Assembly: GCA_002412965.1 (NCBI GenBank)
Contig: DHWB01000010.1
Span: 1-64,000 of the forward strand
Origin: Desulfomicrobium sp. UBA5193
Lineage (GTDB): Bacteria; Desulfobacterota; Desulfovibrionia; Desulfovibrionales; Desulfomicrobiaceae
Direction: 5' to 3'
Length of the DNA: 64,000 nucleotides
Part shown: piece by piece, positions 33,157-41,987 of the stretch
How the letters are laid out: every line of letters starts with the position of its first letter
How positions within the stretch are numbered: position 1 is the stretch's first letter
The notes under the pieces: model-generated
What the model was told of the DNA's origin: nothing
The model's database searches: none
Seen by the model: only the letters and a program-made list of their open reading frames with translations
Translations under genes and position numbers: made by a program

Positions 33157-35410
33157 ATTTTGGCTGGGAAGCCATCGGCAGGTCGATGATGAAGCGGGTC
33201 CACTCGCCAAGGGTGGTCTGCACGCTCATTATTCCCGAATGGTCTTCGGTGATGATGAAGTAGGAGACGGACAGGCCTAGTCCCGTGCCTTTGTCCACGG
33301 ATTTGGTGGTGAAGAAGGGCTCGAAAATTCTTTTTCGCACGGATTCCGTCAGCCCCGGTCCGTTGTCATCCACCTCCAGGCGCACCCAAGGGCTGTTGCG
33401 GCGCAGTCGCAAGACGAATCTGGGTGCCTGGCCTGCGGGATATGCCTTTTCCCCCATGGCTTCGGCCCCGTTTCTGAGCAGATTCAAGAATACCTGCTGC
33501 AGCTTGCTTGACGATCCCAGAATCTTGGGAAGATCGCTCTCGTATTCCCGAACAATCTGAATTTTCTTGAAATCGTAATTCTTCTTCAGGTCATAGTCCG
33601 TGTTGGCCAGTTCGAGAGTCTTGTCGAGCAGGGCGGCAAGATTCTCGGGGATCAGCATCGAGTCGCTCTTGCGGCTGAAGCTGAGCATGTTGCTAACGAT
33701 CTGGGCGGCCTGTGCGCCTGAACCGCGAATGGAGCCCAGCATTTTCGGAATGCCGCGCAGCTCCAGGTATTTGTGCAGCGCTTCCAGTGTGAGGCCTGCT
33801 TCCCGGGCAGCGTCCTGATTGTGGGCGACGGGCAGGAGCAACCTCGTCTCCATGACCTGGGCATTGCCCATGATGGAGGCCAGCGGGTTGTTTATTTCAT
33901 GGGCCATTCCCGCGGCCAGTCCACCGACGGAAAGCATCTTTTCAGATTGAATCAGAACTTCTTCTATGCGGACCTTGTCCGTCACGTCGTCGATGCGGAT
34001 GACCGCTCCGTCCACGCCGTTGGTGATCAGCGGATAGATGGTCACATCTTCGAACAGGGTTTCCCCCTCCTCGATTCTGCGCAGTTTTCCGCCAATGAAC
34101 GGCCTTTTGCTGGTTATGGCTTGCCGCACCTTGGTCATTTCCCCGGCCAGCCAAGGCACGACCTGATCCAGCGGCCGGCCTTGGGCCATGTCCTCGCTGA
34201 TTCCGGTCACGATCGCCGCCTGCTGGTTCCACTGCGCAACGCGTCCATCGGCGTCCACTCCGATCAACATCGAAGGCATGGAATTGATGATGTTGGACAG
34301 CAAGGTCCTTAAACGCAGGGTCTCTTTTGCTGCCTGGTTGCGTTCCGTGATGTCGACGAACGATCCGATAATGCCGTCGGCATGCTTGAACTCATCATAA
34401 AAAACCTGTTTGGCGAAGATGACCTCGCGGAGCTCTCCGTGTTTGTCGCGGACTTTGGATTCAAACGTGCATTTGCGTTGATCCCCCAGCACCGCGAGAT
34501 CCTTCTCTTCATAGGAGAACGCTAGGTCTGGCCAAAAGTCGTAGGCGGTCTTGCCGTGAATCTCTTCGGAAGTAAGCCCCGTGACCTCGGTGAATGTTTG
34601 GTTGCAACCGAGATAACGCCGTCCAGAATCCTTGTAAAAAATGGGGATGGGAAGCGCGTCGAGGAGGACTTCGGTGAAGCGCAGGCTGCGCGTCAGATTG
34701 GCATGGGCTTTCTGGAGCTGTTCTTCCGCCAGACGTCGGCGCTGGCTGGCCAGGATGAGCGCCACCTGATCGGCGATGCGGCTGGCGAAGGTGATTTCGT
34801 CGGGCTGCCAGGTCCGGGGCGCCCCGATATGATTGAAGCAGATGACCGCGGAGAGCTCCCCGTCGATGAGCACCGGCACGTCGAGCATGGACGCAAAGTC
34901 GCCGGGATCGATGTAGTGGTCGGCGATGTCCCGTGTGCGAAAGTCCTGGCGGGCGTCATCCGCGATGACGGCGCCCTTGCTGATCGCTTCGAAATAGGTG
35001 GGGTACGAGGCGCAATCCAGGCAGGAACCGGAAGAGTGGGCGCCGTTTTGCGCATCAAAGTTGTCCAGGCAGCATAACCGTGTGTTATGCATGAGCCATA
35101 GGCTGGCGCGGCTAACGTCCATGGCATGGGTCATCTTGTGCGCGATCATGGGCGCGGCCTCATTCAGCCGGCCATGAAAGACGCTCGGATGGGTCGAGAT
35201 CTCGGCGATGACGGCCTGCTGTCTGGCGATGCGATCCAGGGTTTCGCGCAGGGTGTTTTCGGCCCGGTGGCGATCGGCTATCTCATTCTGCAGTTCTTTG
35301 ATCTTCTGTTGCAGTATCGGATAGTAGCTCTTTCGTCCCGAAGACTCGCTCAGCCCAACAATCTTGTCGCGCAGCGAGGTTGGGCTTGGCTCTTCAGGTT
35401 GCTTCTTCAT
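33155..35410 (-). CDS. GAF-PAS-PAS sensor histidine kinase
   Basis: A 751-aa soluble sensor kinase. After a coiled coil (about residues 30-60), a GAF domain occupies about residues 70-220 and contains a Cys cluster (CCLDNFD.. then CLDC). Two PAS domains follow (about 245-360 and 370-490). The dimerisation helix carries the phospho-His in GGLAAGMAHEINNPLASI, and the ATPase domain shows DNGPGL and GTGLGLSVSY. No transmembrane helix is visible, so it senses a cytosolic signal. Its start overlaps the end of the alcohol dehydrogenase gene by 17 nt. No response regulator is adjacent. Confidence 0.95.
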   Translation of the reverse strand: MKKQPEEPSPTSLRDKIVGLSESSGRKSYYPILQQKIKELQNEIADRHRAENTLRETLDRIARQQAVIAEISTHPSVFHGRLNEAAPMIAHKMTHAMDVSRASLWLMHNTRLCCLDNFDAQNGAHSSGSCLDCASYPTYFEAISKGAVIADDARQDFRTRDIADHYIDPGDFASMLDVPVLIDGELSAVICFNHIGAPRTWQPDEITFASRIADQVALILASQRRRLAEEQLQKAHANLTRSLRFTEVLLDALPIPIFYKDSGRRYLGCNQTFTEVTGLTSEEIHGKTAYDFWPDLAFSYEEKDLAVLGDQRKCTFESKVRDKHGELREVIFAKQVFYDEFKHADGIIGSFVDITERNQAAKETLRLRTLLSNIINSMPSMLIGVDADGRVAQWNQQAAIVTGISEDMAQGRPLDQVVPWLAGEMTKVRQAITSKRPFIGGKLRRIEEGETLFEDVTIYPLITNGVDGAVIRIDDVTDKVRIEEVLIQSEKMLSVGGLAAGMAHEINNPLASIMGNAQVMETRLLLPVAHNQDAAREAGLTLEALHKYLELRGIPKMLGSIRGSGAQAAQIVSNMLSFSRKSDSMLIPENLAALLDKTLELANTDYDLKKNYDFKKIQIVREYESDLPKILGSSSKLQQVFLNLLRNGAEAMGEKAYPAGQAPRFVLRLRRNSPWVRLEVDDNGPGLTESVRKRIFEPFFTTKSVDKGTGLGLSVSYFIITEDHSGIMSVQTTLGEWTRFIIDLPMASQPK

Positions 35411-36551
35411 AGATTACTTGAATGTCGCGCTTGTCCGCGTTTTTGGGATTCGTGACCAGACAGGGGTCGAGCACGGCCTTGTCCGCGAGTACGGGAATGT
35501 CGCCGATCCGGATGCCCTTGGAGGTCAGGTTGTCCTTGATGCCCAGGGCGGTGCGCAGTCCGCGCATGGAGTCGAGGAGCCAGGCCCGGACTTCCGAAGT
35601 GGACATGCCGCGGGGATCAAGGCCCATGGCCTCGGCAATGATCCGGAAGCGTTCCGGGGCGGCCGAAAAATTGAAGTCGATGACATGAGGGAGCAGCAGC
35701 GCGTTGCATTCGCCGTGGGGGAGATCCTTGTATCCGCCCAGGCTGTGGGCCATGGCGTGCACCGCGCCCAGGCTGGCATTGGAGAAGGCCAGGCCGGCCT
35801 GCATGCTGCCGAGCATGGTCTTGGCTTTGAGTTCCATGTCTTCGGGCTGCATGAACGACGCCAGGAGGTTGCCGTGCACCAGGCGAATGGCTTCGAGGGC
35901 GTGCACGTCGGTCATGGCCGAGTGGGCGCTGGAGACGAAAGCCTCGATGGCGTGGGCCAGGGCGTCCATTCCTGTGCAGGCGATGAGGTATGGGGACTTT
36001 GTCATCAGGGTCTGGGGATCGATCAGTGCCACGTCCGGGATGATGGTCTTGCTGATGATGGCGATCTTTGTCTGGCGGTTCGTGTCGTTGATGATCGCGA
36101 ATTGGGATACGTCGGCGGAGGTGCCGGCCGTGGTCGGGATGCAGATGAGCGGCGGCATGGGGATGATGATTTTGTCCACGCCCTCGTAGTCGAGGATATG
36201 TCCTCCGTTGGAGACGACGATTCCGATGCCCTTGGCGCAGTCCATAGGGCTGCCGCCGCCGACGGCGACGAGTCCGTCACATTCGTTGGCCGTATAGGCG
36301 TCGACTCCGGCCATGACCTCCGCAGCCTTGGGATTGGGGGTGACCGCCGAAAAGAAGACGCCCACGATATCAAAAGCCGCGAGGCTCTCCATGACCCGGT
36401 CGCCCCATCCGGCGGCCATGACGCCAGGATCCGTGACGACCAATGGTTTGCTGATGCCGAACTTGCTCGCATACTGTCCGGCCAAGTCCACGGCGCCCAC
36501 TCCGAAAATGGTTTCCGGAGCTACGAATTTGCGCAGTTCGGTGAAGCTCAT
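35394..36551 (-). CDS. Iron-containing alcohol dehydrogenase
   Basis: A 385-aa group III (Fe-dependent) NAD(P)-linked alcohol dehydrogenase. ATG 36551 follows GGAGGACAC. GGGSPMDCAKGIGIV is the nucleotide-binding signature. Metal ligands are the Asp in DALAHAIEAF with that histidine, and the histidines in GAVHAMAHSLGG and LPHGECNALLLPHV. Such enzymes oxidise ethanol or other primary alcohols and butanol-type substrates. It is the first gene of a pair with the histidine kinase. Confidence 0.95.
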   Translation of the reverse strand: MSFTELRKFVAPETIFGVGAVDLAGQYASKFGISKPLVVTDPGVMAAGWGDRVMESLAAFDIVGVFFSAVTPNPKAAEVMAGVDAYTANECDGLVAVGGGSPMDCAKGIGIVVSNGGHILDYEGVDKIIIPMPPLICIPTTAGTSADVSQFAIINDTNRQTKIAIISKTIIPDVALIDPQTLMTKSPYLIACTGMDALAHAIEAFVSSAHSAMTDVHALEAIRLVHGNLLASFMQPEDMELKAKTMLGSMQAGLAFSNASLGAVHAMAHSLGGYKDLPHGECNALLLPHVIDFNFSAAPERFRIIAEAMGLDPRGMSTSEVRAWLLDSMRGLRTALGIKDNLTSKGIRIGDIPVLADKAVLDPCLVTNPKNADKRDIQVIYEEAT

Positions 36552-36688
36552 GTGTCCTCCTTGGCCGCATTGCAATGGCGTATAGGATGTCGTCTATTTT
36601 CGTCGAGTATCAATTTCAGAATTGAAATACTAGGACAAACTTGTTTTTCACCGTCTGGTGAAGCAGCAAGAAGGTTCTGTAAGGGCCG
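36552..36688. other. Short intergenic region before the alcohol dehydrogenase gene
   Basis: 137 nt between tag and the dehydrogenase gene. It holds two small inverted repeats, ATTTCA/TGAAAT (36613-36628) and TTCACC/GGTGAA (36647-36662). Neither has a T run in the reading direction. They may be regulatory; no convincing promoter was recognised. Confidence 0.4.
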
Positions 36689-37261
36689 TCAAAAGGCTGG
36701 GAGCAGTTCTCTTCTGCGAAAGCAGTCCAGGCTGTGATCGTTGACCAGGCCCACGGCCTGCATGAAGGCATAGCAGGTGGTGGATCCGAGAAAGGCGAAT
36801 CCGCGTTGTCTCAGGTCCTTGGCCAAGGCGTCGGACTGGGATGTGGTGGCGGGGTAGTCCGACATGGAGGTGAAGGCGTGAACAATGGGGCGGCCGTCCA
36901 CGAATCGCCACAGGTAGGAGGCGAAAGAGCCGAAACCGGCCTGAATCTCCAGAAAGGCGCGTGCGCTCACGATACTGGATTCGATTTTGCGACGATGGCG
37001 GATGATGCCGGGATCGAGCAGCATGCGTTCTACGTCCTCCGGCGTGAACTCGGCCACGACCTGCGGGTCGAAGCCGGCATAGACGGCCCTGTAGCCCTCC
37101 CGCTTGCGCAGCACCGTGTACCACGAAAGCCCGGCCTGGGCCGACTCCAGGACCAGATATTCAAAGAGCGTCCGGTCGTCGTGGACCGGCACGCCCCATT
37201 CCTCGTCGTGGTAGCGGAGGTAGTCGGGCTTGGACAGGTCCACCCAGGGGCAGCGGATCAT
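36689..37261 (-). CDS. tag: DNA-3-methyladenine glycosylase I
   Basis: Tag removes 3-methyladenine from alkylated DNA. The 190-aa protein starts with RCPWV, then YHDEEWGVPVHDDRTLFEYLVLESAQAGLSW. This is the family signature, with the zinc-binding Cys and the helix-hairpin-helix core, and it ends near NDHSLDCFRR. The histidine and cysteine at the C-terminus complete the zinc site. It overlaps aroE by 4 nt and is translated after it. Confidence 0.96.
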   Translation of the reverse strand: MIRCPWVDLSKPDYLRYHDEEWGVPVHDDRTLFEYLVLESAQAGLSWYTVLRKREGYRAVYAGFDPQVVAEFTPEDVERMLLDPGIIRHRRKIESSIVSARAFLEIQAGFGSFASYLWRFVDGRPIVHAFTSMSDYPATTSQSDALAKDLRQRGFAFLGSTTCYAFMQAVGLVNDHSLDCFRRRELLPAF

Positions 37262-38067
37262 GGCTTGCGTCCCGCCAATGTTTCTTCCAGCAAGGCGATG
37301 GCGTCGGGCAGGGCGAAGCGCCGGCCGGTCCAGCGTTCGAACTGGGCCAGCCCCTGGTTCACGAACATGGGCAGGCCGTGGATGACCGCCACGTTTTCGC
37401 GCATGGCCTGGGCCAGCAGCGGTGTTTCCCTGGGATTGTAGACCAGGTCGTAGACCAGCGAAATCCCGTGCAGGGATTCCTTCCAGGGTGAGAGAGCCTG
37501 GAAGGGGCCGGACATGCCAAGCGGCGTAGTGTTGATCAGGAGGTCCGGCCGCAAACTGTGCCGCTCGGTCCAGGGCACATGCTCGGCCTCAAAGGAATGG
37601 GCCAGGCGGTCGGCCCGTCCTCCCGTGCGCGAGGACAAGAGCACCTTCCATCCGGCGCGGTGCAGGCCGCAGACCGCGGCGCGGGCCGCTCCGCCGGCGC
37701 CGAGGACCAGGACCGTGCCGGCTTTTGTTCCACGCTCCAGGAGCGGAGCCATGAACCCGGTCACGTCCGTGTTGTCGCCCCACACGACCCCGTCCTGCCA
37801 GTACAGGGTGTTGACGGCTCCGATGTCGCGGGCGTTCTGCGTCAGCTTGTCCACCAGGGGCATGACCGTTTCCTTGTGCGGGATGGTCACGCTGGCTCCG
37901 TGGATAGGCAGGGTGCGCAAGGCGGCCATGAAGGCGGCCAGTTTTTCGGGTGGGGTGTCCCAGACGTGGTAGGAGGCCTGGATGCCCAGTTCCCGGAAGG
38001 CCCAGTTGTGCAGAACAGGGCTTAAGGTATGCGAGAGGGGGTGGCCGATGATGCCAAGAAGAAGCAT
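37258..38067 (-). CDS. aroE: Shikimate dehydrogenase
   Basis: AroE reduces 3-dehydroshikimate to shikimate with NADPH in aromatic amino acid synthesis. The 269-aa protein has GHPLSHTLSPVLHN at the start, the catalytic Lys in SVTIPHKE, the nucleotide-binding VLVLGAGGAARAAV and the C-terminal YNPRETPLLAQA segment. The GTG-rich upstream region contains GAGGTGCGACC before ATG 38067. It ends in a 4-nt overlap with tag. Confidence 0.97.
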   Translation of the reverse strand: MLLLGIIGHPLSHTLSPVLHNWAFRELGIQASYHVWDTPPEKLAAFMAALRTLPIHGASVTIPHKETVMPLVDKLTQNARDIGAVNTLYWQDGVVWGDNTDVTGFMAPLLERGTKAGTVLVLGAGGAARAAVCGLHRAGWKVLLSSRTGGRADRLAHSFEAEHVPWTERHSLRPDLLINTTPLGMSGPFQALSPWKESLHGISLVYDLVYNPRETPLLAQAMRENVAVIHGLPMFVNQGLAQFERWTGRRFALPDAIALLEETLAGRKP

Positions 38068-38104
38068 GGTCGCACCTCGGACGGTTCAGGTGAAGAGTGG
38101 TGCG

Positions 38105-38131
38105 GAAAAAAATGGGGCCCGCGAGGGCCCC
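38105..38131 (-). terminator. Intrinsic terminator of the 2-oxoacid oxidoreductase operon
   Basis: On the minus strand, GGGGCCC and GGGCCCC form a perfect 7-bp stem (38114-38131) with a 4-nt loop, followed by a run of T (plus-strand A run 38106-38112). It lies 10 nt after the korC stop. Confidence 0.9.
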
Positions 38132-38140
38132 GGAGAATCG

Positions 38141-38704
38141 CTACACGTACTGGCCGTGGGCGATGACGTAGTCCGCGCCGGCCTGGATGGCGGCGGCGTT
38201 CTTGGGGATCATGTGGCTGTAGTGTTCGGAGATGACCGAGCTCAGGCTGTCCTGCACCTGCTTGACCGGCATCACGCCAGTGGCCTGCACGTAGGCGCCG
38301 ATCGCCACCATGTTGGCCATGCGCGTATTCCCGAGGCCGTCGGCGATCTCGTTGACCGGCACTGCATAGACCTTGACCCGGTCCTTGTCCGTCTTGACCG
38401 GATCGATGAGCGAGGAGTTCAGGATCAGGATTCCGCCGTCCTGCAGTTGGGGCTGGAATTTGTCCAGTGACGGTCCGTTCATGATGATGAGGCTCACGGG
38501 CGAGCGGATGATGGGCGAACCGATGACGTCATCCGAGACCACGACCGTGCAGTTGGCTGTGCCACCGCGCATTTCGGGACCGTAGACGGGGATGTAGGTC
38601 ACGTTGAGCCCCGCGTTCATGCCCGCGTAGGCCAGGAGATTGCCGATGAGCATGACGCCCTGGCCGCCGAATCCGGCGATGATTGCATCCTGGTAAATGC
38701 TCAT
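38141..38704 (-). CDS. korC: 2-oxoacid:ferredoxin oxidoreductase, gamma subunit
   Basis: The gamma subunit of a four-subunit enzyme that converts a 2-oxoacid and CoA to acyl-CoA, CO2 and reduced ferredoxin. The 187-aa protein shows the family start AIIAGFGGQGVMLIGNLLAYAGM and GPEMRGGTANCTVVVSD near residues 43-60. Order on the minus strand is korD-korA-korB-korC, with ATGA overlaps between all neighbours. Substrate could be 2-oxoglutarate or branched-chain 2-oxoacids. Confidence 0.9.
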   Translation of the reverse strand: MSIYQDAIIAGFGGQGVMLIGNLLAYAGMNAGLNVTYIPVYGPEMRGGTANCTVVVSDDVIGSPIIRSPVSLIIMNGPSLDKFQPQLQDGGILILNSSLIDPVKTDKDRVKVYAVPVNEIADGLGNTRMANMVAIGAYVQATGVMPVKQVQDSLSSVISEHYSHMIPKNAAAIQAGADYVIAHGQYV

Positions 38705-39468
38705 TTCTCCTCCTTTGCCAGCACGTCTTTGAAGTTGCCCAGTGGGAAGTAGGGGATCATTTCCGTTTCAATGCGCTTGTTGGCCTGCAGCGGGGTCATG
38801 CGCCAGTTGGTGGGGCAGGTGGCCAGGACCTCCACAAAGGAGAAACCGACCTCTTTTGTCTGGTACTCGAAGGCCTTGGTCACGGCCTTCCTGGCTTTCT
38901 TGATGTTCTTGATGTTGTTCACCGCGACGCGCTCGGCAAAGGCCACGCCGCCCAGTGAGGCGATGATCTCGGTCATGCGGATGGGCATGCCTTCGTTCTC
39001 GCGGCAACGTCCGCCGGGACAGGTGGTCGTCTTCTGGCCGACCAGGGTGGTGGGGGCCATCTGTCCGCCGGTCATGCCGTAGACGGTGTTGTTGACGAAG
39101 ATCGTGGTGATGTTCTCGCCACGGTTGGCGCAGTGCATGATCTCGGCCATGCCGATGGAGGCCAGGTCGCCGTCGCCTTGATAGGTGAAGACGATCTTGT
39201 CCGGCCGGGCGCGCTTCACGCCCGTGGCCACCGCCGGAGCGCGGCCGTGGGGCGATTCGATGGCGTCCAGGGTGAGGTAGTTGTAAATGAAGACCGAGCA
39301 GCCGATGGAGCCGATGAGGATGGTCTTGTCCACCAGCCCCAGGTCCGTGATGGCCTCGGCCACCAGGCGGTGGGCCGTGCCGTGGTGGCAGCCGGGGCAG
39401 TAGTGCGAGGAGCGGTCCGTGAGGACCTCCGGGTAGTTGGTGACGCGAATTTCCTGGGTCATGCTCAT
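38701..39468 (-). CDS. korB: 2-oxoacid:ferredoxin oxidoreductase, beta (TPP) subunit
   Basis: The 255-aa thiamine diphosphate-binding subunit. HYCPGCHHGTAHRLV is the N-terminal signature, and the TPP site lies in TYQGDGDLASIGMAEIMH followed by the NNTVYGMTGGQMAPTT segment. CPTNWRMTPLQA near the end is typical of Kor/Vor beta subunits. It overlaps both neighbours by 4 nt, so all subunits are translated together. Confidence 0.93.
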   Translation of the reverse strand: MSMTQEIRVTNYPEVLTDRSSHYCPGCHHGTAHRLVAEAITDLGLVDKTILIGSIGCSVFIYNYLTLDAIESPHGRAPAVATGVKRARPDKIVFTYQGDGDLASIGMAEIMHCANRGENITTIFVNNTVYGMTGGQMAPTTLVGQKTTTCPGGRCRENEGMPIRMTEIIASLGGVAFAERVAVNNIKNIKKARKAVTKAFEYQTKEVGFSFVEVLATCPTNWRMTPLQANKRIETEMIPYFPLGNFKDVLAKEEK

Positions 39469-40526
39469 CCCTCCAGCGCCTTCAGAATGGGTTCTTCAAA
39501 ATCATCCGGGGTGGGAAGATTGCCCGGCAGCTGGCAATGAAACGCCGAGTCCGCCACGGTCCGGATGGAGAGGCGCACGTCTTCGACCATCTGCCCCATG
39601 TTGTGCTCGATGGTCAGGAAGCGCTTGCCCTGTTTGGCCAGGTCCAGCAGCACTTGCGATGGGAACGGGAAGAGGGTGATGGGCCGCACGAGCCCGACCT
39701 TGTGCCCCTGGGCGCGCAGCTTGCGGACCGTGCTCTTGGCGATGCGGCCGATGGAGCCGAAGGCCACGACGATCAGTTCCGCGTCCTCGGTCAGGAACAT
39801 CTCCTGGTCCACTTCGGCCTGCATCGCCGCGTATTTGGCCTGCAGCTTCAGGTTCTGTCCGGCCAGGGCGCCGTCATCGAGAAAGAGCGATTTCAGGAGG
39901 CGCGGGGCGCGGTCTTTGGCGCCCTGCAAACCCCAGTCCTGCCCTTCGTCCGGGTCCAGATTCTCGGGGACCCACGGCACCACGGGCTCTTTCATCTGGC
40001 CGATGATGGCGTCGGCCAGGACCAGAACCGGGTTGCGGTACTTGAAGGCCAGGTCGAAGGCCTTGATGGTCAGGTCGTAGGCTTCCTGCACCGTGCCGGG
40101 CGCGAGCACCAGCAGCTTGTAGTCGCCGTGACCGCCGCCCTTGACGGACTGGAAATAGTCGCCCTGGGAGGGGCCGATGTCGCCCAGGCCCGGGCCTCCG
40201 CGACTGACGTTGACGATGACTCCGGGGATTTCGCTGCCAGCCATGTAGGAGATGGCCTCCTGCTTGAGCGACATGCCGGGGCTCGACGACGAGGTCATGG
40301 CCCGGATGCCGCATGCCGCCGCGCCCAGGAGCATGTTGGCCGCGGCCACCTCGCTCTCGGCCTGCACGAACTGTCCGCCGGCCTCGACCATGGCCGAGGA
40401 CATGAATTCGGGGATGTCATTCTGGGGGGTGATGGGGTAGCCGAAAAAGCATTTCGCTCCGGCGGCCAAAGCACCGCGGGAGATCGCCTCGTTGCCCTTG
40501 ACGAAGATGCGCTTGGGAGTGCTCAT
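39465..40526 (-). CDS. korA: 2-oxoacid:ferredoxin oxidoreductase, alpha subunit
   Basis: The 353-aa pyrimidine-binding subunit. The start is ATG 40526 behind GGAGGAAA (MSTPKRIFVKGNEAISRGAL). The frame is open upstream only by chance. GYPITPQNDIPEF and SSPGMSLKQEAISYMAG are the conserved N-terminal motifs. Similar proteins are annotated as VorB (3-methyl-2-oxobutanoate dehydrogenase) or KorA, so the substrate stays open. Confidence 0.92.
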   Translation of the reverse strand: MSTPKRIFVKGNEAISRGALAAGAKCFFGYPITPQNDIPEFMSSAMVEAGGQFVQAESEVAAANMLLGAAACGIRAMTSSSSPGMSLKQEAISYMAGSEIPGVIVNVSRGGPGLGDIGPSQGDYFQSVKGGGHGDYKLLVLAPGTVQEAYDLTIKAFDLAFKYRNPVLVLADAIIGQMKEPVVPWVPENLDPDEGQDWGLQGAKDRAPRLLKSLFLDDGALAGQNLKLQAKYAAMQAEVDQEMFLTEDAELIVVAFGSIGRIAKSTVRKLRAQGHKVGLVRPITLFPFPSQVLLDLAKQGKRFLTIEHNMGQMVEDVRLSIRTVADSAFHCQLPGNLPTPDDFEEPILKALEG

Positions 40527-40762
40527 TTTTTTCCTCCTTTGGCCGACTTCGTCGTGTAGACGTTGATGGCATAATCCGGGCACATCATGGCGCAAAAGGC
40601 GCAGCCCTTGCATTCGGCCATCATGTCGGGCGTGACCTCGGTCACCTTGTACCCTTTCTGATTGAACCGGCTTGATTGCTGGATGATGCCGCTCGGGCAG
40701 ACTTCGGTGCAGAGCAGGCAGCCCTTGCAGCGGTCTTCCCGGAATTCGACTCTGCTTGGCAT
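40523..40762 (-). CDS. korD: 2-oxoacid:ferredoxin oxidoreductase, delta (ferredoxin) subunit
   Basis: A 79-aa ferredoxin-like subunit with two 4Fe-4S motifs: CKGCLLCTEVCPSG and CKGCAFCAMMCPDYA. The start at ATG 40762 (MPSRVEFREDRCKGC) follows a TGGAGG sequence. It passes electrons from the TPP subunit to free ferredoxin. It lies 55 nt after queA in the same direction, so cotranscription with queA is possible. Confidence 0.92.
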   Translation of the reverse strand: MPSRVEFREDRCKGCLLCTEVCPSGIIQQSSRFNQKGYKVTEVTPDMMAECKGCAFCAMMCPDYAINVYTTKSAKGGKK

Positions 40763-40817
40763 GGAATACCTCCACGGGGGGGATAGTGGTGACAAGGAAG
40801 GCCTCAGACGGGCGGAA

Positions 40818-41903
40818 TCAGCGGATGAGCATGGCATCTCCATAGGAGAAAAAACGGAACCCCTGCTTCACCGCATGATTGTAGGCATCGATAATCTGTC
40901 GCCTGCCCGCGAGTGTGCAGACCATAATGATAAGGGAGGAGCGGGGCAAGTGGAAGTTGGTGATGAGCTGATCCACGACCTTGAAGCGGTACCCCGGGTG
41001 GATGAAGATGCTCGTCCAGCCTTTGAACGGCCCTATTTCCCCCAGGGCGGTGGCCATGCTCTCAAGCGTCCTCGAGGTGGTCGTGCCCACGGCGATCACG
41101 GGCCGCCCCTGGGCCTTGGCCTGGGCGATGGCCCGGGCGGTCTCGGGGGGCACCTCCGCGTATTCGGCGTGCATGACATGCTCGCGGATATCGTCGCAAC
41201 GCACCGGGCTGAAGGTCCCGTAGCCGACATAGAGGGTGACCTCGGCGATCTGGATGCCTTGCTGCGCCAGGGAATCCATGATCTCCGGGGTGAAGTGCAG
41301 GCCGGCCGTGGGCGCGGCCACCGAGCCGAGCTTCTCCTCCCGCGCATAGACGGTCTGGTAGCGGGTGCGGTCCTCTTTTTTGTCTTCGCGGCGGATGTAG
41401 GGCGGGAGTGGAATATGGCCCTGGCTCAGGAAGTGCTCGGCCAGCTCTCCCTCCCAATGCAGCCGGACCTTGGCCCTGCCGAACTCGCCCTTCTCCAGGA
41501 CGTGCAGCTCGATGCCCGGAAAATGGAGCACTTCGCCCGCTCTGGGGCCCTTTGAGGCCTTGAGCAGGCCTTCGGCCAGCGCCGTTTGCGTCCCGTCCAC
41601 GCCGGGCTCGGCTTCGATCAGGGCCAGGGGCGTGAGCAGCAGAAATTCCACCCGTCCGCCGGACTCCTTGTGTCCGATCAGACGGGCCGGGAGCACTTTG
41701 GTGTTGTTGACCACCAGGAGCGCGTCCTTGGGGAGCAGCTGCGCGATCTCGGCGAACATGGCGTCCCGCAGTTCGCCGCTGGCCCGGTCCAGCACCAGCA
41801 GGCGGGAGGCCCCCCGTTTGTCCGTGGGGTCCTGGGCGACCTGTGCTTCGGGCAGGTCGAAATCGTAGGATTGCAGATTGAATTCCGGTGGAATAGCGGT
41901 CAT
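40818..41903 (-). CDS. queA: S-adenosylmethionine:tRNA ribosyltransferase-isomerase
   Basis: QueA makes epoxyqueuosine in tRNA by transferring the ribosyl part of SAM. The 361-aa protein starts at ATG 41903, 5 nt after GAGGACA. Signatures are YDFDLPEAQVAQDPTDKR at the N-terminus, VNNTKVLPARL, APTAGLHFT and NFHLPRSSLIIMVCTLAGR. It is divergent from bioA, with 84 nt between the starts. Confidence 0.97.
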   Translation of the reverse strand: MTAIPPEFNLQSYDFDLPEAQVAQDPTDKRGASRLLVLDRASGELRDAMFAEIAQLLPKDALLVVNNTKVLPARLIGHKESGGRVEFLLLTPLALIEAEPGVDGTQTALAEGLLKASKGPRAGEVLHFPGIELHVLEKGEFGRAKVRLHWEGELAEHFLSQGHIPLPPYIRREDKKEDRTRYQTVYAREEKLGSVAAPTAGLHFTPEIMDSLAQQGIQIAEVTLYVGYGTFSPVRCDDIREHVMHAEYAEVPPETARAIAQAKAQGRPVIAVGTTTSRTLESMATALGEIGPFKGWTSIFIHPGYRFKVVDQLITNFHLPRSSLIIMVCTLAGRRQIIDAYNHAVKQGFRFFSYGDAMLIR

Positions 41904-41987
41904 GTTTGTCCTCGTGTCCACGTGCTGCTAGCCCAAGCGGCGAACAAGCGCAATTCTCCCAAACAGCCAAAACACATCGGTTCCGCC

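Noticed and set aside
36647..36662. TTCACC/GGTGAA repeat as a terminator for tag
   Set aside because: On the minus strand the stem is followed by an A-rich and not a T-rich stretch, so it does not fit an intrinsic terminator.
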